Assembly (NCBI RefSeq): GCF_003148475.1
Contig: NZ_QGGG01000004.1
Location: 62,001 to 126,000, forward strand
DNA from: Pseudaminobacter salicylatoxidans
GTDB lineage: Bacteria > Pseudomonadota > Alphaproteobacteria > Rhizobiales > Rhizobiaceae
DNA length: 64,000 nt
Reading direction: 5' to 3'
Under the pieces are notes generated by a model. The model worked only from the letters and a program-made list of their open reading frames with translations. It searched no databases and was not told where the DNA came from. Of this stretch, positions 55,924 through 63,665 are shown piece after piece (the stretch's first letter is position 1; the number at the start of each line of letters is the position of its first letter). A program made the translations under genes and the position numbers.

Positions 55924-57204
55924 ATGCCGAAACTTGCCACCATCGCTCGTGCAGGATTGCTGATCGGCGCGCTCGCCATGGCCGGTTGCAGCGAATCCCA
56001 GTCCACTTTCGAAGGCCTGGCTGCCAAGGGCGAGGTCCACATTCCACCGAAGATCCTGGCCGAGATGAAGGCCAAGGACATGCCGCGCAATTCGCCCGTG
56101 CTTGCGCGCATCTTCAAGGAAGAAGGCAAGCTGGAAATCTGGAAGCAGAAGGCCAACGGCCGCTACGATGTGATCGCCAGCTACGACATCTGCAAATGGT
56201 CCGGCAAGCTCGGACCGAAATATATCGAAGGCGACCGTCAGGCCCCGGAAGGCTTCTACAGCGTGCGTCCCGGCCAGATGAAGCCGAATTCGCAATATCA
56301 CCTCGCCTTCAATATCGGCTATCCCAACGCCTATGACCGCGCCAATGGCCGCACCGGTTCCAACCTGATGGTGCATGGCGCCTGCTCGTCGTCGGGCTGC
56401 TATTCGATGACCGATGCCCAGATCGAGCAGATCTACGCCTTCGGCCGCGATGCCTTTGCCGGCGGCCAGACGGAATTCCAGATTCAGGCCTTCCCCTTCC
56501 GCATGACCGCCGCCAACATGGCGCGCTACCGCACCGACCCGAACTACGCGTTCTGGAAGATGCTGAAGGAAGGCTACGACTATTTCGAAATCACCAAGGT
56601 GCCGCCGAAGGTCGATGTTTGCGAGAAGCGCTATGTCTTCAACCGCATTCCTGAAAATGGCACGCCTTTCTCGCCGACGGGCGCATGCCCGGCCTCGACA
56701 CAGCCCGATTCGCTGAAAATGGCCTTTCAGACCTATCAGTCGAGCTATGAGGCCGCCTTCGCCAGCGCGGTCAAGGCTTCCACCCCCGCGCCGAAGCCGA
56801 CGATCAACGGCATCAAGGAAGCCAACATCGTCTCCGACTGGACCAAGCAGCGGGCGCGCGGCGAGCGCGTGCCCATCGAGCCGCCATCACTGGAGGCCGA
56901 CGGCTCCGTGAAAGTAACGGGTCGCATGGGGCGCATCGATTCGCCGGCCGGCCGGCGCATGGCAGCGCTGGAGGCCGCGGAAGCCGAGAAGCAGAAGATC
57001 GCCGAGGAAAAGAAGCGCGCCGCGGAGGAGAAGGCCGCCGCGATCGCACTCGCCAAGGCGCAGAAGAACGCGCCCGTGCCGGCCCCGTCTCCCGCCCCGG
57101 CCGAGACGGCGGAAGCGGTAGCAGCCGCTCCGGCGGAAGCCCCGGAGCGGACCGGTCTTCTGGGTGGCGTGCGCAAACGCATGGCCAGCCTTTTCGGCGG
57201 CTGA
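55924..57204 (+). CDS. Murein L,D-transpeptidase lipoprotein (YafK-like YkuD domain)
   Basis: 426 residues. Lipoprotein signal with lipobox AMAGC (Cys near residue 22). The catalytic YkuD motif HGACSSSGCYSM, with the nucleophile Cys near residue 159, is intact. The C-terminal third is charged and Ala/Lys/Glu-rich (coiled-coil or linker) ending in a basic amphipathic tail. Family members make 3-3 peptide crosslinks or attach/detach proteins to peptidoglycan in the periplasm; which applies is unknown. GAAGAAG serves as ribosome site. Confidence 0.92.
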   Translation: MPKLATIARAGLLIGALAMAGCSESQSTFEGLAAKGEVHIPPKILAEMKAKDMPRNSPVLARIFKEEGKLEIWKQKANGRYDVIASYDICKWSGKLGPKYIEGDRQAPEGFYSVRPGQMKPNSQYHLAFNIGYPNAYDRANGRTGSNLMVHGACSSSGCYSMTDAQIEQIYAFGRDAFAGGQTEFQIQAFPFRMTAANMARYRTDPNYAFWKMLKEGYDYFEITKVPPKVDVCEKRYVFNRIPENGTPFSPTGACPASTQPDSLKMAFQTYQSSYEAAFASAVKASTPAPKPTINGIKEANIVSDWTKQRARGERVPIEPPSLEADGSVKVTGRMGRIDSPAGRRMAALEAAEAEKQKIAEEKKRAAEEKAAAIALAKAQKNAPVPAPSPAPAETAEAVAAAPAEAPERTGLLGGVRKRMASLFGG

Positions 57205-57211
57205 GGTGCCC

Positions 57212-57445
57212 TTGACGTCCGAAGCTGAAATCTACGACCTCAAGGGGCTGAACTGCCCCTTGCCGGTGCTCAAGGCGCGCAAGCGTCTGGCCGGCATGGC
57301 TCCGGGCAGTCTTTTGTGGCTGGAAACCACCGATCCGCTCGCGGTGATCGACATTCCCGCTTTCTGTACGGAAAACGGCCATCGGCTGGTCGAGACCCAG
57401 CCGCAATCCGGCGGCCATCGCTTTCTGGTGGAACGCGGAGCGTAG
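57212..57445 (+). CDS. TusA-family sulfurtransferase
   Basis: 77 residues. The fold starts YDLKGLNCPLPVLKARK, with the CPxP motif holding the sulfur-carrying Cys near residue 14. Such proteins relay persulfide sulfur to tRNA thiolation, molybdopterin or other routes. The TTG at 57212 is five bases after GAGG; a GTG at 57206 overlaps that site. It starts 7 bases after the L,D-transpeptidase gene. The convergent gap to the CobW gene (57446-57547) holds an A-rich segment and no clear gene. Confidence 0.92.
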   Translation: MTSEAEIYDLKGLNCPLPVLKARKRLAGMAPGSLLWLETTDPLAVIDIPAFCTENGHRLVETQPQSGGHRFLVERGA

Positions 57446-57547
57446 CCGTGCGCTCCGGGCGCAACGTTATATTGGCGTCCGAAAACGTGTAACAAAAAGA
57501 TAAAGCGTTTCGGGCGATTTCGTACCCGCTCTACCCCCTGAATTCCG

Positions 57548-58657
57548 TCACCGCGGCATCCCCGCAATCGCCAGCGGATTGTTCTCCACCGCGGCGCGGT
57601 CGGGCGTATCGATGCCTGGCTGATTTGTGATCGCGGCGAACAGCCGGCGCACATAATCCTCCGGCATGTCATGCGTGATCAGCACCAGCCGCGTGCCGGA
57701 GACGCCATCCGGCCAGAACGGCAGGCGCGCCGGCGGATGCAGGATTTTCTGCACGCCATGGATGACCAGCGGACGCGCGGGGTCCTCGGCAAGCTGGACG
57801 ATGCCCTTCATGCGCAGCAGCTTCTCGCCATGCGTCGAGCGCAGCAGGTCGAGAAACATTTCGATCGCCGCGAAAGGCACCGGGCCGTCATGCACAAGGC
57901 TGAAGGAGCGTACGCGCTCGTCGTGATGATGGTCGTGATCATGGTGATGGTCATGACCATGCCCGTGATGATGCGCAGCCGCATGTGCCGCCTCTTCGCC
58001 CAGCCAGCGGCGCACATCGGCTGTCTTCGTCTCGGGATCGTACAGGCCGCATTCGAACAGAGCGGCGGCACCCGTCGTCGCCACATCGAGGAGCAGGGCT
58101 GACGGATTGATGCGCGCCAGTCGCGCCTTCAGCGCCGCGAGCGTGGCGTCATCCGTCACCAGATCGGCCTTGCTCATCACCAGCCGGTCGGCAACCGCGG
58201 CCTGTTTGATCGCCTCGACATGGGCGTCCAGCGTGGCCTCGCCATTGACCGCATCGACCAGCGTGATGACGCCGTCCAGCCGGAAAGCCTGCACCAGCAC
58301 CGGGTGGCCCATGATCGATTGCAGCACCGGCGCCGGATCGGCAAGACCGGTGGTTTCGATGATCACGCGCTTCAGGCTGGCGATGCGGCCCGTCTGCAAC
58401 CGGTCGACCAGATCGGCCAGCGTATCGACCAGTTCGCCGCGCACCGTGCAGCACAGGCAGCCGTCGGAAAGCTCGATCACGCCATCGGACGCCTGCTCCA
58501 CCAGCAGATGGTCGATGGCGACATTGCCGAACTCGTTGATGATGACGGCCGTGTCGGTAAGCGCCGGATCCTTCAGCAGCCGGTTGAGCAGCGTCGTCTT
58601 GCCGGCACCCAGAAAGCCGGTGAGCACCGAAACGGGGATCGGATGAAAGTTCTGCAT
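57548..58657 (-). CDS. CobW-family GTPase, probable zinc metallochaperone
   Basis: 369 residues. COG0523 GTPase with Walker A GFLGAGKTT near residue 14, the metal motif GCLCC near 72 and SKAD (G4) near 156. A His-rich stretch (AHHHGHGHDHHH) precedes the C-terminal CobW_C domain, which points to zinc rather than cobalt. Its place after the carboxypeptidase gene, not with cob genes, supports a zinc role; a Zur site could not be recognised. ATG at 58657, 2 bases after the carboxypeptidase stop. Confidence 0.9.
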   Translation of the reverse strand: MQNFHPIPVSVLTGFLGAGKTTLLNRLLKDPALTDTAVIINEFGNVAIDHLLVEQASDGVIELSDGCLCCTVRGELVDTLADLVDRLQTGRIASLKRVIIETTGLADPAPVLQSIMGHPVLVQAFRLDGVITLVDAVNGEATLDAHVEAIKQAAVADRLVMSKADLVTDDATLAALKARLARINPSALLLDVATTGAAALFECGLYDPETKTADVRRWLGEEAAHAAAHHHGHGHDHHHDHDHHHDERVRSFSLVHDGPVPFAAIEMFLDLLRSTHGEKLLRMKGIVQLAEDPARPLVIHGVQKILHPPARLPFWPDGVSGTRLVLITHDMPEDYVRRLFAAITNQPGIDTPDRAAVENNPLAIAGMPR

Positions 58658-58659
58658 GG

Positions 58660-59805
58660 CTATTGCACAACGTCGCCCTGGGCCGCAACCGGCGTGCCGG
58701 GCGCCGGCTTGTCCGGCCGCCAGGTCGGGATCGGCACGTCGGCCCGGTTGTTCTTGGCATCGATCGCCGCGAACGCGGCCGGCACCGGCCCCGTGGCCCC
58801 GCCGAGCCCCACGCGCACGAGGCTGAGGTCGCGCTTCATATCCGCCATATAGGACGATTTGAACTTCGGCCGGCCCTGTGCGTCGAGCCCATCGGAACGC
58901 TCCGACGCCCCTTCCTTGCTGCAGACGATGCCGCGCATGTCGGTGGGTGTGTCGATGTCTGCACCATAAGGCTGGAGGCTGGTCAGCGTCAGCGTTCCGC
59001 TGGCAGATGTGGAAAAGCCCTGTCCCAGCAGGTCTGCCGCATGGTCGGCGCGGCCCCACGGCGTGCGTTCGCCCAGCACGACCGCTGCCAGCGTGCGGCC
59101 CTCGCGCGTGGCCGTGCCGATGAGATTATAGCCGGAAGCGCAGACGAAGCCTGTCTTCATGCCGTCCGCACCCGCAAAGCGGCCGAGCAGCGGGTTGAAG
59201 CCGCGTATCCTGTTCTTGCCGTTGGTGGTCAGCCCCTCGATCGAGAAATAGGAGCCATATTGCGGAAACTCCAGCCGGATGGCGCGCACCAGAAGCGCCA
59301 GATCGCGCGCTGTGGAGTAGTTTTCCGGGTCGTGCAGGCCGTTGGCGTTGGTGAAATGGCTGCCGGTCATGCCCAGGCGCTGCGCCTCGGCATTCATGCG
59401 CCCGGCAAAGGCCGCAATGGTGCCGCCGATATTCTCGCCCACCGCGGCGGCGACATCGTTGGCCGACTTGCCGAGCATCATCTTCAGCGCATTGTCCAGC
59501 GTCATCACCGAGCCGGGCTTGTAGCCCATCTTGCTTGGCGGCTCGGCCGCCGACACCTTGGTCATCTTGACGGGCGACTGCATCGTCACCTCGCCCGCCT
59601 TGATGGCCCGGAAGGCGACATAAGCCGTCATCAGCTTGGTGAGCGAAGCCGGATGCCAGCGCTTGAACGCATCCTCGTGCTCCAGCACCTGCCCGGTGCG
59701 GACATCGAACAGGATGGACGGATTTGCCGCCGCCGGCACGCTCGCCAAGGCCGGGAGCGCCGCCAGCGCCAGAAAAAATCCTTTTGAGAAAAACAGATGC
59801 CGCAT
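58660..59805 (-). CDS. D-alanyl-D-alanine carboxypeptidase (PBP5/6 type)
   Basis: 381 residues. Signal peptide cleaved near ASVPAAA, then the S11 serine-type domain with SxxK in ASLTKLM near residue 58, SxN in GKSANDVA near 119 and KTG in MKTGF near 220. It trims the terminal D-Ala of peptidoglycan stem peptides in the periplasm. It is shorter than DacA with little C-terminal domain. The ATG at 59805 follows CGGA; a longer frame to 59913 has no signal peptide at its start. Followed by the CobW-family gene. Confidence 0.93.
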   Translation of the reverse strand: MRHLFFSKGFFLALAALPALASVPAAANPSILFDVRTGQVLEHEDAFKRWHPASLTKLMTAYVAFRAIKAGEVTMQSPVKMTKVSAAEPPSKMGYKPGSVMTLDNALKMMLGKSANDVAAAVGENIGGTIAAFAGRMNAEAQRLGMTGSHFTNANGLHDPENYSTARDLALLVRAIRLEFPQYGSYFSIEGLTTNGKNRIRGFNPLLGRFAGADGMKTGFVCASGYNLIGTATREGRTLAAVVLGERTPWGRADHAADLLGQGFSTSASGTLTLTSLQPYGADIDTPTDMRGIVCSKEGASERSDGLDAQGRPKFKSSYMADMKRDLSLVRVGLGGATGPVPAAFAAIDAKNNRADVPIPTWRPDKPAPGTPVAAQGDVVQ

Positions 59806-60033
59806 GATGATTTCCGATTTCGCCTCTTGCGGTCGCCGCCTCGGGATCCTTAAGATTTCGGGATCGGGCTGGCACTCGACAAAGCGGGATCTGGCCCCGT
59901 GCCCCGGCCGCATCTCGCGGTGCTATTTAGCCTATGTGACGTCAAGATGGCAAAGCATGTGCGATCACGATTGCGAGCAAACGGGCGACAAGGCCTCCCT
60001 GGGGCCTGCCCCTAACAGCGAAAGTCTTTCATT

Positions 60034-61197
60034 ATGCCCATACTGAACCGAGCCGCCGAACTGCAGGATGAAGTTACCGGCTGGCGCCGCACGCTGCACC
60101 AGAACCCGGAACTGAACTACGACGTCTACCAGACGGCCGCTTTCGTGGCCGAAAAGCTGGAATCCTTCGGTTGCGACCAAGTTGCGGGGGGCGTCGGGCG
60201 CACCGGCATCGTCGGCATCATTCGCGGCAATCTCGGTCCGGGCACGACCATCGGGCTCCGTGCCGACATGGATGCCCTGCCCATCGTCGAGGCGACCGGC
60301 AAAGCCTATGCTTCGCAAAATCCCGGCAAGATGCACGCCTGCGGACATGACGGGCACACCGCGATGCTGCTGGGTGCGGCAAAATATCTGGCCGAAACCC
60401 GGAATTTCGCCGGTTCCGTGGCGGTGATCTTCCAGCCCGCCGAGGAAGGCGGCGCCGGGGGGCTCGCCATGGTGGAAGACGGCATGATGGACCGCTTCGG
60501 CATCTCGCAGGTCTATGGCATGCACAACATGCCCGGCCTGCCTGTCGGCCAGTTCGCCATCCGCCCCGGCCCGATCATGGCAGCGACGGCCGAATTCACC
60601 ATCACCGTGAAGGGCAGGGGCGGGCATGCCGCCATGCCGCACCATGCCATCGACCCGATCGTGATCGGCAGCCAGATCGTGGCCGCCATGCAGACGATCG
60701 CCTCGCGCAGCATCGACCCGCTCGATTCGGTGGTGGTGACAGTGACCAAGTTCCACGGCGGCGATGCCTACAACATCATCCCCGAGCAGGTGGAACTGGC
60801 CGGCACGGTGCGCACGCTGCGCAAGGAAGTGGCCGCGACCGCCGGCGACCGCATTCGCGCCATCTGCGCCGGCATCGCCGCCGCCAACGGCGCGAAGGTG
60901 GAGGTGGACTACGATCCCAACTATCCGGTCACCTTCAACCATCCGGACCAGACGGTTCTGGCCGGCAATGTGGCCGCCACCATCGCCGGCGACGGCAATG
61001 TGCATCGCGAGATTCAGCCGCTGATGGGCGGCGAGGACTTTTCCTACATGCTGGAGGCCCGCCCCGGCGCCTTCATCTTCATCGGCAATGGCGATACGGC
61101 CAATCTCCATCATCCGGCTTACGACTTCAACGACGAGGCAATCGCCCATGGCGTGAGCTATTGGGTAAAGCTCGCCGAAACCACGCTGGCCGCCTGA
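60034..61197 (+). CDS. M20 amidohydrolase (hippurate hydrolase-like)
   Basis: 387 residues. M20D peptidase with the metal motifs LRADMDALP near residue 76, HACGHDGHTAM near 101 and EEGGAGG near 134, and a dimerisation domain in the middle (KGRGGHAAMPHHAIDPI). Relatives hydrolyse N-acyl amino acids; the acyl donor is not known. Divergent from the carboxypeptidase, with a hairpin after the stop. Confidence 0.93.
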   Translation: MPILNRAAELQDEVTGWRRTLHQNPELNYDVYQTAAFVAEKLESFGCDQVAGGVGRTGIVGIIRGNLGPGTTIGLRADMDALPIVEATGKAYASQNPGKMHACGHDGHTAMLLGAAKYLAETRNFAGSVAVIFQPAEEGGAGGLAMVEDGMMDRFGISQVYGMHNMPGLPVGQFAIRPGPIMAATAEFTITVKGRGGHAAMPHHAIDPIVIGSQIVAAMQTIASRSIDPLDSVVVTVTKFHGGDAYNIIPEQVELAGTVRTLRKEVAATAGDRIRAICAGIAAANGAKVEVDYDPNYPVTFNHPDQTVLAGNVAATIAGDGNVHREIQPLMGGEDFSYMLEARPGAFIFIGNGDTANLHHPAYDFNDEAIAHGVSYWVKLAETTLAA

Positions 61198-61210
61198 GCC
61201 GACGCGGCAT

Positions 61211-61250
61211 GGAAAGGGCGCCGTTTCGAAAAGAGCCGGCGCCCCATTCC
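61211..61250 (+). terminator. Hairpin after the M20 gene
   Basis: GGGCGCCG (61216-61223) pairs with CGGCGCCC (61237-61244); an outer GGAA/TTCC extends it. No T run. Confidence 0.45.
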
Positions 61251-61317
61251 GGGCAACCGCAGCCAATGCCTGCATGAACGCTGGTCGCACCGGCATTGGA
61301 AAAATGTCCGAAAACCG

Positions 61318-61346
61318 TTGGCGAAACGGTTTGAAGCGGCTATGTG
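61318..61346 (+). promoter_or_regulatory. Promoter of the tRNA-Arg gene
   Basis: TTGGCG (61318-61323) as -35, 17-base spacer, TATGTG (61341-61346) as -10, 11 bases before the tRNA. Alphaproteobacterial -35 boxes often read TTGAC/TTGGC. Confidence 0.6.
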
Positions 61347-61357
61347 TCGTTTCGGTT

Positions 61358-61434
61358 GGTCCCGTAGCTCAGTAGGATAGAGCGGCAGATTCCTAATCTG
61401 TAGGTCACAGGTTCGATTCCTGTCGGGATCACCA
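61358..61434 (+). tRNA. tRNA-Arg (anticodon CCT)
   Basis: 77 nucleotides including the encoded CCA. Acceptor GGTCCCG pairs with CGGGATC (one G-T); D arm GCTC/GAGC; anticodon stem GCAGA/TCTGT with loop TTCCTAA, anticodon CCT; T arm ACAGG/CCTGT around TTCGATT. It reads AGG codons. Its 3' end is the likely attachment site of the element that follows. Confidence 0.95.
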
Positions 61435-61565
61435 ACGAAATCAAGGACTTAGGTCGATTTTTCCGGCGACTTCCATGCTCCATGGATTTACCAGAATTTC
61501 CAGCATTTCCGGGCTTTTCCTAGGGTTAGCGGGGATTCGTTGGAACATGGATGGCGCATGAAAAT

Positions 61566-61592
61566 GCCCGCCGGCTGGTGAGGCCGACGGGC
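61566..61592 (-). terminator. Terminator after the HNH gene
   Basis: GCCCG-C-CGGC (61566-61575) pairs with GCCG-A-CGGGC (61583-61592). On the minus strand it is followed by ATTTTCAT. Confidence 0.55.
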
Positions 61593-61677
61593 TGGCCGCT
61601 GTGGTGGGTGGTGTAGTTCCTTACGGGCGCACCGCGGCAGTGTCGGAGCCGGTGGTGGCCGGCGCGCCCTGGGGTTC

Positions 61678-61950
61678 TCAAGCCGTGCGCCCGTCCAAGC
61701 GCGCCATTCGATAGTCAGGCCAAGGACGTTCGTCCCGGCGCTGGTTGCATTCCCGGCATGCAAGCACAAGGTTGCCGCCGCCCTTTCCGCCCTCCGCTTT
61801 GCGGTGAAGATGTTCTAGCGTGGCGGCATTGTCCCAGATGTGGTCCTTAGCGGCGAAACTCAGCGCCATGGGCTTGCGGCAATAAAAGCACCGGCCGTCT
61901 TGCTGACCGAACAGCAGCCATCGCAGATGTCGACGTTGCGCCTGGTTCAT
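61678..61950 (-). CDS. HNH endonuclease
   Basis: 90 residues. CFYCRKP and ACRECN supply the two CxxC zinc knuckles, and LEHLHRKAEGG with GGNLVLAC forms the HNH core (His pair then Asn). Small phage or mobile HNH nucleases of this size act in packaging, homing or restriction; the role here is unknown. Its ATG overlaps the stop of the upstream gene as ATGA, so both are one operon. Confidence 0.88.
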   Translation of the reverse strand: MNQAQRRHLRWLLFGQQDGRCFYCRKPMALSFAAKDHIWDNAATLEHLHRKAEGGKGGGNLVLACRECNQRRDERPWPDYRMARLDGRTA

Positions 61951-62372
61951 GCCGCCAACCCTCTTATTACCGCAGCGCGCTTGCGCATATCTTCGCGATC
62001 CGCTTCAAGCTCGGCCGCAACGCGGGAACCATTGGCGCGCTCAGAAGATAATTTGGCGTCTGTCTCCCCAGCAATCACGCGCTCGATGTCGTCCTTCAGC
62101 ACGTCCCACAGTTCGATGTGCTGCTCCATGATGCAAGCAGGATCGGCGATCAATGCGTCCCAGACTTTGAGTTTCAGCTTAAGGTCGCGCGCATCGGCGC
62201 ACGGCGCTTTGAGGATCGCAACTTCCAGCCCGTCAGCGTCCTCGATGGTTGCGTCAAATCGATTGTCCGGCAGGCCCGGTAGGCTGGCAATAACTGCGGT
62301 GCGTTCCGCGAAAAGCTGGGGGATGGTGCGGCAACTCTGTGGGGCTGCGTGCGAATAGGAATTGTTAAGCAT
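61947..62372 (-). CDS. Unknown protein of the mobile region
   Basis: 141 residues, no family recognised. It is soluble, acidic and largely helical (ERVIAGETDAKLSSERANG, then a basic end RKRAAVIRG). It precedes and overlaps the HNH gene by four bases. Divergent from the XRE regulator across 85 bases, which probably controls it. Confidence 0.7.
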   Translation of the reverse strand: MLNNSYSHAAPQSCRTIPQLFAERTAVIASLPGLPDNRFDATIEDADGLEVAILKAPCADARDLKLKLKVWDALIADPACIMEQHIELWDVLKDDIERVIAGETDAKLSSERANGSRVAAELEADREDMRKRAAVIRGLAA

Positions 62373-62403
62373 GCCGGTGGCGTCCTCGTTGCGATTCCGT
62401 TTC

Positions 62404-62458
62404 GGTTTCGCTACACTGTCATCATTATAAATCGATACGTCAAGGCGAAATCGCTACA
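62404..62458. promoter_or_regulatory. Divergent control region of the XRE gene
   Basis: TTTCGC near 62408-62413 and GCGAAA near 62447-62452 face each other, and TCGCTAC occurs twice (62409-62415 and 62452-62458). TATAAA at 62428-62433 can serve as -10 for the XRE gene, whose start codon abuts the second repeat. Candidate sites of the XRE repressor. Confidence 0.4.
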
Positions 62459-62697
62459 TGGACGCAAATATTTCACCGACACAATGTAAGATGGCTCGCG
62501 CTGCACTGGACCTCGGAGTGCGCGATTTGGCCAAGATGGCAGTGGTATCAACCAACACGATCACCCGATTTGAAAAAGGCGAAGAGGTGTTGAAGCCTCG
62601 CACCATCAGCGCCATTCGCGCCGCCCTCGAAGCGGCTGGCGTGATCTTCATTGCAAGCAACGGCGACGGTCCCGGTGTGAGGCTGCGGAAGACCTGA
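62458..62697 (+). CDS. XRE family transcriptional regulator
   Basis: 79 residues. One helix-turn-helix domain: RAALDLGVRDLAKMAVVSTN and TITRFEKGEEV, with the typical ISAIRAALEAAGVIF tail. Small XRE proteins of this type are common in rhizobial prophages. ATG at 62458 directly follows a TCGCTAC repeat and has no good ribosome site. Followed by a strong terminator. Confidence 0.88.
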   Translation: MDANISPTQCKMARAALDLGVRDLAKMAVVSTNTITRFEKGEEVLKPRTISAIRAALEAAGVIFIASNGDGPGVRLRKT

Positions 62698-62714
62698 ACG
62701 CAATTTTGCGTTGA

Positions 62715-62746
62715 GGGCGCTGGCCTAACTTTTAAGGCCAGCGCCC
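62715..62746 (+). terminator. Rho-independent terminator after the XRE gene
   Basis: Perfect 12-bp stem GGGCGCTGGCCT (62715-62726) with 62735-62746, loop of 8, then TTTG. A further palindrome CCCCAAAATTGGGG follows at 62753-62766. Confidence 0.8.
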
Positions 62747-62889
62747 TTTGCTCCCCAAAATTGGGGACTCCTATCCCCTCGGCCGACTCCCTAGGACGCC
62801 AACTGCAACCTGTGGATAGCGCCGAACCTTAGACCACTCCCTTACTTTTTGTGTCTTACAGGATCGATCGGCGCCGATACCGTCGTCGC

Positions 62890-63414
62890 ATGACCGAAGC
62901 CCTCGACAAAATCTATACTGCTGCCGAAGCTGCGGAGCGCCTTCGGCTAACCAATCGCGCGCTCATCAAGATCGCTCGGAAATCCGGTCACTGCTCGCGG
63001 GCCGGCCGGGATTATCTCTTCTCCGAGTCCGACCTTCTCGCGATTTGGCAGGATATGCGGGAGCCTGCTGTAGAACGCCGAACCACTTCTGGTATCACGC
63101 CGCTGCCCAGGCTCCACGGAGTTACAGAATCGCTCAAATGGCTCTCCTACCGACCGCCCACTAAGGTTGACCGGCGCGTGCTGGAAGTTCTCAGATGGCT
63201 CGAAAGGCAGAAAGAGCCGAAGTCTTACGCCGAAATCGAGCGTTGCGGCCCACGAACCATCGACGACCTTTTGCAGAAAGGGCTAGTCACGCAATGCGGA
63301 ACGGATGATGACGGGCTCGCAAATGTCATGATTACGCCACGAGGCAAGGACGAACTGCGCACCTATGATCGGTGGAATCGCAAGCGTGGAGAGCGCGAAG
63401 GGAGGCGAAGATGA
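62890..63414 (+). CDS. Helix-turn-helix protein of the mobile region
   Basis: 174 residues. The N-terminus (YTAAEAAERLRLTNRALIKI, then RDYLFSESDLLAIW) resembles an excisionase/MerR-type HTH_17 domain; the middle (about 75-145) and basic C-terminus (KRGEREGRRR) are not recognised. ATG at 62890 is chosen for the HTH start; a GTG at 62851 is possible. Overlaps the next gene by four bases. Function unknown, DNA binding is inferred. Confidence 0.7.
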   Translation: MTEALDKIYTAAEAAERLRLTNRALIKIARKSGHCSRAGRDYLFSESDLLAIWQDMREPAVERRTTSGITPLPRLHGVTESLKWLSYRPPTKVDRRVLEVLRWLERQKEPKSYAEIERCGPRTIDDLLQKGLVTQCGTDDDGLANVMITPRGKDELRTYDRWNRKRGEREGRRR

Positions 63415-63614
63415 CCAAACCCACTTACGATGAGTTGGAAAACAAGCTGGGTCAGGCCTACCAGATCATCGGCTGGCTCCTCGATGAGTGTGGTCTGTTC
63501 CACACGGATGAAGGCCAGGATACGCTGACCTACTTCTCCAGTGACGCCTATGATGATGCTTTTCTGCCGTGGCCAAAGGATCCGGAGAGAATGTTAGCTG
63601 GACGCGAGGATTGA
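63411..63614 (+). CDS. Small acidic protein of the mobile region
   Basis: 67 residues, no family recognised; acidic and Tyr/Asp-rich (FSSDAYDDAFLPWPKDPE). Its ATG overlaps the preceding stop (ATGA) so the two are translationally coupled. Small acidic proteins in phage early regions sometimes inhibit host nucleases; nothing here proves it. Confidence 0.65.
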   Translation: MTKPTYDELENKLGQAYQIIGWLLDECGLFHTDEGQDTLTYFSSDAYDDAFLPWPKDPERMLAGRED

Positions 63615-63665
63615 CTCCCCTCCCGGCCCCGCCATGATGACTGCGGGTTTATGGGGAGAAGGGCC

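Noticed and set aside
61441-61548. 35-codon minus strand ORF just after the tRNA
   Set aside because: No ribosome site, no recognisable family, and codon content gives no support.
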